Positions 55,012 to 62,868 of a stretch of DNA of 64,000 nucleotides are shown piece after piece. A program made the translations under genes and the position numbers. The DNA is from Acidobacteriota bacterium (GTDB taxonomy: Bacteria; Acidobacteriota; Terriglobia; Acidiferrales; UBA7541). The notes beneath the pieces are model-generated. The model made no database searches. It was not told where the DNA came from and was given only the letters and a program-made list of their open reading frames with translations. Positions within the stretch are counted from its first letter, which is position 1; every line of letters starts with the position of its first letter. The DNA lies in NCBI GenBank assembly GCA_021324935.1, contig JAJPIE010000062.1, positions 1 to 64,000 of the forward strand. Direction: 5' to 3'.

Positions 55012-56070
55012 CTACACGTACAGGAGCCAGTTGTGGGTGTCGGGGACGCGGGCGTATTGGATGGCGGTGAGCTGCGATTTGAGTTGCTGGGCGAAGCCGG
55101 TGGTTGAGCCGGTGGGAATTTCGTAGTCCTTCCCCCGGTAACCGATGCAGGCGATGGGAGCGATGATCGCGGCGGTGCCGATGCCGAAGGCTTCGTGCAA
55201 CGTGCCGGCGGATTGCGCGGAGAGAACTTCGTCGATGGAAACGGGGCGCTCTTCCACCTTGGCGCCGGATTCGCGCAGCAACGTGAGCGCGGAATCGCGG
55301 GTGACACCGGGGAGGATCGTGCCGGATAGTGGCGGAGTGATGGCCACTCCATTGATGATGACCATGACGTTCATGACGCCGGATTCCTCGAGGAAACGGC
55401 GTTCCTTGCCATCGAGCCACAGCACGTTGGCATAGCCCTTGGCTTGCGCGAGTTTTGCGGCAAGCAGGCCGCCGCCGTAATTGCCGGCGGTTTTGGCGTC
55501 GCCGGTGCCGCCGGGGAAGGCGCGGACGTAGGTCTCTTCGGCGAGGAGGCGGATGGGCTGCGCGAAATACGGGCCGCCGGGCGAAGTAAAAATCACGAAG
55601 CGGTAGCGGCTGGCGGGGCGGACCATCAGCGAATCATCGGTGCCGAAGTAGACCGGGCGGACATAGAGCGAGCCGCCGTCGCGGCGAGGAACCCAGTCGC
55701 GATCGGTGCGGATGAGTTCGACGAGGCCGTCGCGGAAGAGCGATTCGGGAAGCTCGGGCATGGCGAGGCGCGCGGCGGTGCGATTGAGGCGCGCGTGATT
55801 GGCCATAGGGCGGAAGAGCGCGACGCGGCCGTCGGCGGTGCGATGCGCCTTGAAACCTTCGAAGAAGGATTGGCCATAGTGGAGGGCCGTGGTGGCGGGG
55901 GAAAGCTCCATAGGGCCGAAGGGGACGATGCGCGCGTCGCGCCACTGGCCGTCGCAATAGTCCACGACGAACATGTGGTCGGAGTAGTTGGTGCCGAAGG
56001 GAGAGTTTTCGCGGAGGTCTTCGGTGAGACGCGAATCTTTGGTACGGACGATCGTGATGGGTTCGGGCAT
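55012..56070 (-). CDS. ilvE: Branched-chain amino acid aminotransferase
   Basis: A 352-residue fold type IV PLP enzyme, last step of Val/Leu/Ile synthesis. MELSPATTALHYGQSFFEGFKAH, GDAKTAGNYGGGLLAAKLAQAKGY (PLP lysine K in AKTAGNYGG), LWLDGKERRFLEESGVMNV and GTLHEAFGIGTAAII are diagnostic of the longer (type II) subfamily. ATG 56070. The minus-strand gene is followed by the hicB-like gene. Confidence 0.93.
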   Translation of the reverse strand: MPEPITIVRTKDSRLTEDLRENSPFGTNYSDHMFVVDYCDGQWRDARIVPFGPMELSPATTALHYGQSFFEGFKAHRTADGRVALFRPMANHARLNRTAARLAMPELPESLFRDGLVELIRTDRDWVPRRDGGSLYVRPVYFGTDDSLMVRPASRYRFVIFTSPGGPYFAQPIRLLAEETYVRAFPGGTGDAKTAGNYGGGLLAAKLAQAKGYANVLWLDGKERRFLEESGVMNVMVIINGVAITPPLSGTILPGVTRDSALTLLRESGAKVEERPVSIDEVLSAQSAGTLHEAFGIGTAAIIAPIACIGYRGKDYEIPTGSTTGFAQQLKSQLTAIQYARVPDTHNWLLYV

Positions 56071-56208
56071 GTTGGGCCTCTTCTTAAACCGGTCAGACGG
56101 AAGAAGAATGGCTCAAGTGTGAGGCGAGTTGGAAGAGCCAATGTGGTACGGGTGATTCAGAAGGAAGATGAAGAGAGCGGAGGCAACGGAAGCGTCGCGA
56201 AGAGACAA

Positions 56209-56240
56209 AAAGCCGCACTCCCCGAAGAGAGTGCGGCTTT
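56209..56240 (-). terminator. Rho-independent terminator of rpsT
   Basis: Arms AAAGCCGCACTC and GAGTGCGGCTTT (12 bp) with an 8-nt loop, followed on the minus strand by TTTTTG. It lies 19 nt after the rpsT stop codon. Confidence 0.88.
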
Positions 56241-56258
56241 GGAGTTCCTGGCCGCAGG

Positions 56259-56567
56259 CTACTTTGCGGCGGATTTGGCCTTGGCTTCGTTGAAGGCGAG
56301 CGTGAGGCGCGATTTGTAGCGATTGGCGGTGTTTTCGTGCAGCACGCCCTTGGTGATCGCCTGATCGATCGCGGAAAGCGTCGGATTCAGCAAATTTGTT
56401 GCGGCGGTGACGTCGCCCGCGGTGATCGCGGTGCGCAGGCGGCGCATGGCGGTGCGCACGCGGGTGCGGTTCGCGCGGTTGACTTCGGCGCGTTGACGAG
56501 ATTGTGCCGCACGCTTCAAAACGGACTTTTTCTTCTTCTTGACTTTGGTAGCCTGACCTTGAGCCAT
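56259..56567 (-). CDS. rpsT: Ribosomal protein S20
   Basis: A 102-residue lysine/arginine-rich helical protein binding 16S rRNA. ATKVKKKKKSVLKRAAQSRQRAEVNRANRTRVRTAMRR matches the S20 N-terminal half, and NRYKSRLTLAFNEAKAK the C-terminal. A good terminator follows. S20 can regulate its own translation in some bacteria; no leader structure was looked for in detail. Confidence 0.95.
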   Translation of the reverse strand: MAQGQATKVKKKKKSVLKRAAQSRQRAEVNRANRTRVRTAMRRLRTAITAGDVTAATNLLNPTLSAIDQAITKGVLHENTANRYKSRLTLAFNEAKAKSAAK

Positions 56568-56623
56568 CTATCGCTCCTTGAGCATTTATTTCAAACTTCT
56601 AGTCTGAGGCGTAGGGTACTGCT

Positions 56624-58204
56624 TTGTCAAACGACATCAAACCTCCGCTAAGGCCGCCACAGGGCGCGGGAATGCCCAATTCCGGGCTCACGAGCGCGCC
56701 GGCGAGGGCCATGGGCGTGCCGCGAACAAAGCGAGACGACCTGGAACTCCTGGTCAATTCACGAAACCCCATTGTGACCGTTGAGACGGGCGAGGAGCCG
56801 CGGTTTGTGGAGTTGCTGGAACGCGTGGCTGTGGATCTTGGGATCCCGCTCTACGTCTGGAGCGTGACCACCGGTTTGGCGCGGACGGGAGGCGCGGCTC
56901 TTTACAACTCCGACCAGCCGGAACAGGCACTGGCGAATATCAGTACCGTGCAGGGCGACGGGATTTTCCTGCTGAAGGATTTCGGACGGTATTGCGATAA
57001 CGACCGCATCAGCCGGCGGCTGCGGGACCTGGCGGACGGTTTCCGCACAGCGCGGCGCTCGATTGTGATTCTGGGAGCAGAGATTCATTTGCCAGCGGAA
57101 TTGGCGGCGGACGCGGTGGAATTTCAGCTTGGCTTGCCGTCAGTGGAAGAGTTAAGCAGCGGGGTGAAGGCGACGCTGGCGGAGTTGAACCGTTCGCAAG
57201 GGATCGCAAGTTCCCTGGATGCGGCGGGCGTGGCGCAACTGGCGAAGAATCTTTCGGGATTGCCGGAAGAAGATGCGTTGCGCGTGCTGCGGCAGTGCGT
57301 GTTGAGGCGCGGGAGAGCGGATGCCGGCCTGCTGGATGAAGTGCTGGAAGCGAAGCGCCAGGCGATGCACACCGACGGCCTGCTGGAGACGGTGCAGCGG
57401 GAAGCGTCATTTTCGGACGTGGCGGGCCTGGGAAAATTGCGGGAGTGGATCGGGAAGAGGAAGTGCGCGCTGACGCCGGAAGGGCAGCGGTTTGGACTTG
57501 TGCCGCCGAAGGGAGTGTTGATTACCGGCGTGCAGGGATGCGGGAAGAGCCTGGCGGCGCGGGCCGTGGCGGGGGAGTGGGGCTACGAGCTGGCGCGGCT
57601 GGATGCGGGGGCACTCTACGATAAGTACGTTGGAGAGAGCGAACGGCGGCTGCGGAAGGCACTGGACGTGGCGCAGAAGCTTTCGCCGGTGGTGCTGTGG
57701 ATCGATGAGATCGAGAAGGCGTTCGCTTCGGCGGGAAGCAGTGGGGATGCGGACGCGGGATTGTCGCAGCGATTGCTGGCGACGCTGCTGACGTGGATGC
57801 AGGATCGGGAGAGCGGCGTGTTCCTGGCGGCGACGTCGAACAACATCACGATTCTGCCGCCGGAGATGTTGCGCAAGGGGAGGTTCGACGAAATTTTCTT
57901 CGTGGATTTGCCGGGCGCGGCGGCGCGCGTGGATTTGTTTGGATTGCACATCCGGAAGCGGGGAAGAGACACGGCGAGTTTTGATTTGGCGAAGCTCTCC
58001 ATTGCCAGCGAGGGATTTTCGGGGGCGGAGATCGAACAGGTGATTGTGGCGGGATTGTATACGGCGTTCAGCCAGAAGCAGCAATTGACAACGGAAATTT
58101 TGCTGGCGGAGATTCAAGCGACGCAGCCGCTGAGCGTGACGCGGGCGGAAGAAATCACCGAGATCCGGACTTGGGCGAAGAGCCGGGCGGTGGCGGCGGA
58201 CTGA
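56624..58204 (+). CDS. Ycf46-like AAA ATPase
   Basis: A 526-residue AAA protein. The N-terminal 250 residues resemble the Ycf46/ClpX-like N-domain (NPIVTVETGEEPRFVELLERVA). The ATPase core has Walker A GVQGCGKS (302-309), Walker B VVLWIDEIEKAF, and the sensor-type TSNN and RKGRFDEIFFVDLP (Arg finger GRFD). Ycf46 homologues have been linked to carbon sensing in cyanobacteria; function here is unknown. The TTG start at 56624 gives the full frame; the ATG at 56672 is possible. Confidence 0.82.
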   Translation: MSNDIKPPLRPPQGAGMPNSGLTSAPARAMGVPRTKRDDLELLVNSRNPIVTVETGEEPRFVELLERVAVDLGIPLYVWSVTTGLARTGGAALYNSDQPEQALANISTVQGDGIFLLKDFGRYCDNDRISRRLRDLADGFRTARRSIVILGAEIHLPAELAADAVEFQLGLPSVEELSSGVKATLAELNRSQGIASSLDAAGVAQLAKNLSGLPEEDALRVLRQCVLRRGRADAGLLDEVLEAKRQAMHTDGLLETVQREASFSDVAGLGKLREWIGKRKCALTPEGQRFGLVPPKGVLITGVQGCGKSLAARAVAGEWGYELARLDAGALYDKYVGESERRLRKALDVAQKLSPVVLWIDEIEKAFASAGSSGDADAGLSQRLLATLLTWMQDRESGVFLAATSNNITILPPEMLRKGRFDEIFFVDLPGAAARVDLFGLHIRKRGRDTASFDLAKLSIASEGFSGAEIEQVIVAGLYTAFSQKQQLTTEILLAEIQATQPLSVTRAEEITEIRTWAKSRAVAAD

Positions 58205-58352
58205 TTTGTAAAAAGAAGAGACAAAGCCGGGAAGAGGTGGTCGGCTTAACGCTGAGCCTGGCAGGAAGGCCAGCGCTTTTTGATACGTGGACTTGGGCAA
58301 GCTCTGGGGAAAGGACGCAGGTCGGAAGCCCTGGGCTGCAGGAAAAAGGAAG

Positions 58353-58376
58353 GCCCGGCGTGGGGGTGCGCCGGGC
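58353..58376 (-). terminator. Rho-independent terminator of the SH3-domain gene
   Basis: GCCCGGCG and CGCCGGGC pair with an 8-nt loop, followed on the minus strand by a pyrimidine run (CCTTCCTTTTTCC). It lies 20 nt after the stop of the gene at 58396. Confidence 0.7.
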
Positions 58377-58395
58377 CCGGGGGTTGTCCGCTTTT

Positions 58396-59349
58396 TTATT
58401 TTTTCTGTTCGAAGGAAAACGGGAAGTCGAAGACGATGTCGCCGACCGAGAGGCGCATGGAAAGTTCATGAGCGCCGGCCTCGCGGGCAAACCAGAGAAC
58501 GCCGGCAGTCTTTTGCCCGGAAGCCAGGTGGATGTCTTTGAGCGCCATTGCCTGAGCGGAGGTGGCTTCGGAGGTGCTGGGGGTAATGTCCTGTGGCGCC
58601 GGACGGTAGTCCACGTTAAACATGCTGACCGAGGATGCATTCGAGGCGAACACGGCGCTGTGCGACGGCTGGGCGTTGGCCTGGTCGCGGAAAAGTTGGT
58701 GGCTTGCTTGGTAGCGCGCAAGTTTTGCGGCGTTCTGTTCGGGCAAATTGCGCAGATGCGGAGTGAGTTCGTCGAGGGTCATGAGCGCGGGCATCACGTA
58801 AACGTTTTTGCCGCTCTGGTTGGAGACCGCGACCGTGGCGAGCAGCTTCCAACCGGTGTCCTGCAAAGAGACCTGAACGGTGATGCCGCCCGCCGTGGCG
58901 GATTCGATCATGCGGCCGTGGCTCTGGAACGCGTCGCAGCCCGGAACGCCGGCGGCCCAGCGCACCACGCCATTCTGCGGCTTGGCGTTGGCGATCGGAA
59001 TAGCGGCGGCGGCCTTCGGTTTGGGCACGGAAGGCGGGGTGGCTGTGGCGAGATACATGCGGGCGATGTAACCCTGTTTGCCGTCCTCGGTGCGAACCAA
59101 AGCCGTGTAGCCCTCGTTGTCTGCGAGGACGGAGACGGCCTCACCGCAGGCCAGCGTGGCGACCTGGGCGAGCGGAAGAGCTTGCGCGGCGTCCGAGGTC
59201 ATCGGGACGTTGGCGATGCCGGGGCACTTGATGTAGGCGTGCGGGGCGGAAGCAACCGCGGGATTGCCGGAATTTTCGTTAGCGCACAGCGGAAAAGCGG
59301 CGAGCAGCAGTGCGAAACCCAGAAGCATATTTTTAGCGGACAGATGCAT
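58396..59349 (-). CDS. Secreted protein with SH3-like domain, unknown function
   Basis: A 317-residue protein with signal peptide (LLGFALLLAAFPLCANE). Residues about 40-105 look like a bacterial SH3 domain (ALPLAQVATLACGEAVSVLADNEGYTALVRTEDGKQGYIARMYL). A low-complexity linker (PPSVPKPKAAAA) leads to a beta-rich C-terminal half with no known family (SLQDTGWKLLATVAVSNQSGKNVYVMP). It is likely periplasmic or surface-bound. No obvious enzyme motif. Confidence 0.65.
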   Translation of the reverse strand: MHLSAKNMLLGFALLLAAFPLCANENSGNPAVASAPHAYIKCPGIANVPMTSDAAQALPLAQVATLACGEAVSVLADNEGYTALVRTEDGKQGYIARMYLATATPPSVPKPKAAAAIPIANAKPQNGVVRWAAGVPGCDAFQSHGRMIESATAGGITVQVSLQDTGWKLLATVAVSNQSGKNVYVMPALMTLDELTPHLRNLPEQNAAKLARYQASHQLFRDQANAQPSHSAVFASNASSVSMFNVDYRPAPQDITPSTSEATSAQAMALKDIHLASGQKTAGVLWFAREAGAHELSMRLSVGDIVFDFPFSFEQKK

Positions 59350-59763
59350 GACCCTGCCTCCCTCAGAAACTTCTTATTCCCAAATTCATCGCTTGCGATG
59401 AGGGGAGTTTCGCGGAACGCCCCGTTTGCGTCCATAGTTCGGACGTACCGATAGGACAGGTTATTCGCATGACAATAAGGACAGGTGAGCTTCAGTAAAC
59501 AGCGGCCGGCGGACTGTGGGCCGAAAAGGATAGAGCAAATGGCACGAAGCAGGCGACAAAACCAAAACTTGGAAAATGTGAAATGGAAAAGCGGGACGGC
59601 CAATCATCGGCAGGATATTCACAGGGCGGTAACTTGACCGAGGGGCAGGGGTGCGTTACGTTGATGGTAGTTTCTCCGTTTTCAGGCTGTGTGTTCGCCC
59701 GAAGTTCGCTGGAGGAATGCCATCGGCCACCTGATCCGTTCGTCAGCAGTGCCTGCCAAGTGG
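59350..59763. other. Divergent intergenic region, no gene seen
   Basis: About 414 nt between the secreted protein (minus) and phoH (plus). It should hold both promoters. Two ATA.GGACAGGT units occur about 20 nt apart near 59450-59485. The phoH frame could be extended upstream to GTG 59689, so the last 75 nt may be coding. I see no RNA gene or repeat of note. Confidence 0.5.
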
Positions 59764-60792
59764 ATGAAGCGCACCATACACATCACCGGAAAAATTGAAC
59801 CCTTCTTTGGAACCCTGGACGAGAATATCCGCTCGTTCGAGGATCTGCTGCGCGTGCGCACGCATCTGCACGACACGCGGCTGACCGTGGAAGGCGAGCA
59901 GGAAAACGTGGACCAGGCGATGCGCATCGTCGAGGAGTACAACCATCTGACGCGCCACGGACGGGAGCTTTCGAGCGCGGAGGTGAAGTCGCTGATGCGC
60001 GTGGCAACGGACGAGCCGCACGAATCGCCGCGCGGGATGTTCGAACACGGGCGCACGCGGTCGTTCGGGAAAAAGCAGGTGACGCCGAAGACGGCGACGC
60101 AGCGGCGCTACATGGAAGAGATTGAATCGCACGATATGACGTTTGGTATCGGGCCGGGCGGCACGGGCAAGACCTACCTGGCAGTGGCAATGGCCGTGAG
60201 CGCGTTGCTGACCAAGCAGGTGAATCGCATTATCCTGGCGCGCCCGGCAGTGGAGGCCGGCGAGAGGCTGGGTTTTTTGCCGGGGACACTGCAGCAGAAG
60301 ATCGATCCTTACATGCGTCCGCTTTATGACGCGCTCTACGACATGCTGGACGCGGACAAACTGGAGCGGTTCCTGGAGAAGGGAATCATCGAAGTGGCGC
60401 CGCTGGCGTTCATGCGCGGGCGAACGCTGAACGATTCGTTCGTGATTTTGGATGAGGCGCAGAACACCACCAGTGAGCAGATGAAGATGTTTCTGACGCG
60501 GCTGGGCTTCAATTCGAAAGCGGTGATTACGGGAGACGTGACGCAGATTGACTTGCCCAGCGGGAAGAAATCCGGGTTGATCGAGGCGATGGAAATTTGC
60601 GGGCGAATTCCAGGGATCAGCACGGTGCAGTTTGGCGAGAAAGACGTGGTGCGGCACAACCTGGTACAGCAGATCATCCGCGCGTACGAGGAGTTCGATG
60701 CGGCGCACCCACAGCGCGGGGGCGGCCGGGAGACGAAAAAAGAAAGTGGCGACTGGCGAGTGGCGAATGGCGAGAAGGAAGAGGGGAAATAG
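59764..60792 (+). CDS. PhoH-like ATPase
   Basis: A 342-residue (from ATG 59764; or 367 from GTG 59689) P-loop protein. An N-terminal KH-like part precedes Walker A GPGGTGKT (130-137), [18 protein letters not shown], Walker [18 protein letters not shown] and [12 protein letters not shown]. PhoH may act with YbeY in RNA handling, which follows 149 nt downstream in the common phoH-ybeY-CNNM order. The C-terminal 17 or so residues (from about [14 protein letters not shown]) look like intergenic repeat sequence read in frame. Confidence 0.9.
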   Translation: MKRTIHITGKIEPFFGTLDENIRSFEDLLRVRTHLHDTRLTVEGEQENVDQAMRIVEEYNHLTRHGRELSSAEVKSLMRVATDEPHESPRGMFEHGRTRSFGKKQVTPKTATQRRYMEEIESHDMTFGIGPGGTGKTYLAVAMAVSALLTKQVNRIILARPAVEAGERLGFLPGTLQQKIDPYMRPLYDALYDMLDADKLERFLEKGIIEVAPLAFMRGRTLNDSFVILDEAQNTTSEQMKMFLTRLGFNSKAVITGDVTQIDLPSGKKSGLIEAMEICGRIPGISTVQFGEKDVVRHNLVQQIIRAYEEFDAAHPQRGGGRETKKESGDWRVANGEKEEGK

Positions 60793-60870
60793 GCGCAAGG
60801 GAGCTAAAAGTTTGAGGTTGAAGAGTTCAGAGTTGAGAGTTCAAGAGTGCAAGAGTGCAAGCATGAAGAT

Positions 60871-60913
60871 CTCTCGACGCAGAGGGCGCCGAGAGTTCGC
60901 GGAGAAAAACACA
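60871..60913 (-). repeat. CTCTGCG-type repeat, inverted copy
   Basis: On the minus strand it reads TTCTCCGCGAACTCTCGG then CGCCCTCTGCGTCGAG, similar in pattern to 17512-17550. It lies between phoH and ybeY. Confidence 0.35.
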
Positions 60914-60941
60914 GGCGGAAGCCTTTGCTACCTGGCGGGTG

Positions 60942-61442
60942 ATGAACAAAACAGCCGACGACGAAACCGGTAGACGGAAAAGGTCGGGCGTTCACGCCAT
61001 CGAGAATCACCAGCGCGAAGTGCGCGTGGGGATACGTCCGCTGGAAGAGTTTCTGAAAAGAACGAGCAGGGAGATCGGGTTGCGACCTGACTGCGCAGCG
61101 GTGCGACTGATCGGCGACGCGGAGATGGCCCGGCTGAACGAAAAGTACCGGAAAAAGAGGGGGCCGACGGATGTTCTTTCGTTTCCGGCGGAAGAGCAAA
61201 GCAGGCCCGGCAGCCTGGGGCGGCAGGTACGAAGGTACAAAGGGAAGTTTCTGGGAGACATTGCGATTGCGCCGCGTGTGGCGCGAAGGAATGCGAGAGA
61301 ATCAGCGCGGCCGCTGTTGCAAGAGTTATGCGTGCTGATTCTGCATGGCCTGCTGCACCTTCTGGGGTACGATCATGAAACCGATCAAGGCGAGATGGAG
61401 CGCATCGAGATGCGATTGCGGCGCCGCCTGGGAATTGCGTGA
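60942..61442 (+). CDS. ybeY: Endoribonuclease YbeY
   Basis: A 166-residue metal-dependent RNase for 16S rRNA 3' end maturation and quality control. LHGLLHLLGYDHETD has the three zinc-binding histidines (HGxxHxxGYDH). GPTDVLSFPAEE also fits. An adjoining GTG 3 nt earlier is an alternative start; ATG 60942 is preferred. Its stop overlaps the next gene. Confidence 0.92.
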   Translation: MNKTADDETGRRKRSGVHAIENHQREVRVGIRPLEEFLKRTSREIGLRPDCAAVRLIGDAEMARLNEKYRKKRGPTDVLSFPAEEQSRPGSLGRQVRRYKGKFLGDIAIAPRVARRNARESARPLLQELCVLILHGLLHLLGYDHETDQGEMERIEMRLRRRLGIA

Positions 61443-62731
61443 TGTGGAATCTGTGGGCATTTGTGGGCAGCGTGGCGGTGCTCGCGCTTGGCCTGCCGAT
61501 CTTTTCCTACCTGACGCTGATTTACCGCGAACTGGGACGGATGACGACGGGGCGCGTCCACGAGCATCTGGAAATCTTCGAAGCGGAAATCGAACCAAAA
61601 CTGAAAATCAACCGTAAGAGCGGGGGAAGGACGTTCCGCATCCTTGGGCATTTCTGGCTGGCCTTCGTGGTGCTGGAGACGACCAGGGCGGTGGTGTATC
61701 TGGTGCCGGGCCGCTGGGAGGCGGGCTTGCAGTTCCTGGTGCTGCTGAGCCTGGAAGTGGTGATGATGATGCACTTCGTGCCGGACATGCTGCTCTACCG
61801 GACGACGGGGCGCTGGCTGCTGCCGCTGCTGCCGTTGGTCCGCATGGCCATGCTGCTGGTCTGGCCGATTCGCGTGTTCCTGGAAGGAGCGGAATCGCTG
61901 GCGCGCATTTCGGAGCAGGAAATCGAGCGGACGCAGGAGCAGCGAACGGAAGAAGGCATCGAGGCGCTGGTGGAAGCGGCGGAAGAAGAGGGCATCATCG
62001 AGCCGGAGCAGGCGGACCTGATCGAGCAGGTGGTGGAGTTCTGCGACAAGCGCGTGCGCGAAGTGATGACGCCGCGGCCGGACGTGGTGGCGATGCAGAT
62101 GGACGCGACGCTGGAAGAGATGCACACGAAGTTCGTGGAAACGAAATTTTCGAAGATGCCGGCATACGGCAAATCGCTGGACGATATTCAGGGCGTGGTG
62201 TACGCGCAGGACCTGCTGCCGATCGCGGATACGGATCTGCCGAAACGCAAGGTGAAGGAGCTCGTGAAGCCGACGATGTTCGTGCCGGAAACGAAACTGG
62301 GCTCGGAATTATTGAAGGAGATGCGGCAGAAAGGACAGTCGCTGGCCGTGGTCATCGATGAATACGGCAGCGTGGCGGGCATTGCGACTGCGGAAGACCT
62401 GCTGGAGGAAATTGTGGGCGAGCAAGGCGCAAACGAGTTCAAGCCGGCGCCGGACGCCGCGCGGGAGGCGGATGGCAGCCTGGTGCTGCGCGGCAGCATG
62501 ACGATTGATGAAGTAGAAGAGTTGCTGGGCGTGCAATTTGGCGACCACTCGGACGATACGGTGACGACCATTGCGGGATTGTTGAGCCACGTGTCCGGCA
62601 AAGTACCGGCGCCGGGCGATCGCGTGGACATCGAGGGATACCGGTTCGAGGTGCTGGAGGCGAACCAACGCAAGGTGCTGCGGCTGAGAGCGAGGCACTT
62701 GCCAGGGGTGGTGAAACAGTCGCCGGCTTGA
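61442..62731 (+). CDS. CNNM/CorC-family (hemolysin-like) membrane protein
   Basis: A 429-residue protein. Three or four N-terminal membrane helices (about 8-30, 65-85, 95-115, 125-140) make a DUF21/CNNM-like transmembrane domain, then two CBS domains (about 200-320, VMTPRPDVVAMQMDATLEE) and a C-terminal CorC/HlyC domain (about 345-425, LVLRGSMTIDEVEELLG). Such proteins are linked to magnesium or cobalt efflux. It starts at ATG overlapping the ybeY stop (TGATG). Confidence 0.88.
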   Translation: MWNLWAFVGSVAVLALGLPIFSYLTLIYRELGRMTTGRVHEHLEIFEAEIEPKLKINRKSGGRTFRILGHFWLAFVVLETTRAVVYLVPGRWEAGLQFLVLLSLEVVMMMHFVPDMLLYRTTGRWLLPLLPLVRMAMLLVWPIRVFLEGAESLARISEQEIERTQEQRTEEGIEALVEAAEEEGIIEPEQADLIEQVVEFCDKRVREVMTPRPDVVAMQMDATLEEMHTKFVETKFSKMPAYGKSLDDIQGVVYAQDLLPIADTDLPKRKVKELVKPTMFVPETKLGSELLKEMRQKGQSLAVVIDEYGSVAGIATAEDLLEEIVGEQGANEFKPAPDAAREADGSLVLRGSMTIDEVEELLGVQFGDHSDDTVTTIAGLLSHVSGKVPAPGDRVDIEGYRFEVLEANQRKVLRLRARHLPGVVKQSPA

Positions 62732-62868
62732 GGTTGCCGCGTGGGATTGGCGTGCTTGTGTCGCGCCTCCGCGCTTCAAGACGCCGCACGTGAGATTCTC
62801 CACGCAATTCCATGTATCCCGCGATACGATAGCGGCGCTGTCCGTAACTTTTCTTGAGGTGAAATGCA

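Noticed and set aside
59199..59603. Minus-strand frame with CPYCHANN, a possible zinc motif
   Set aside because: Overlaps the SH3-domain gene, and only one CxxC is present; no support.
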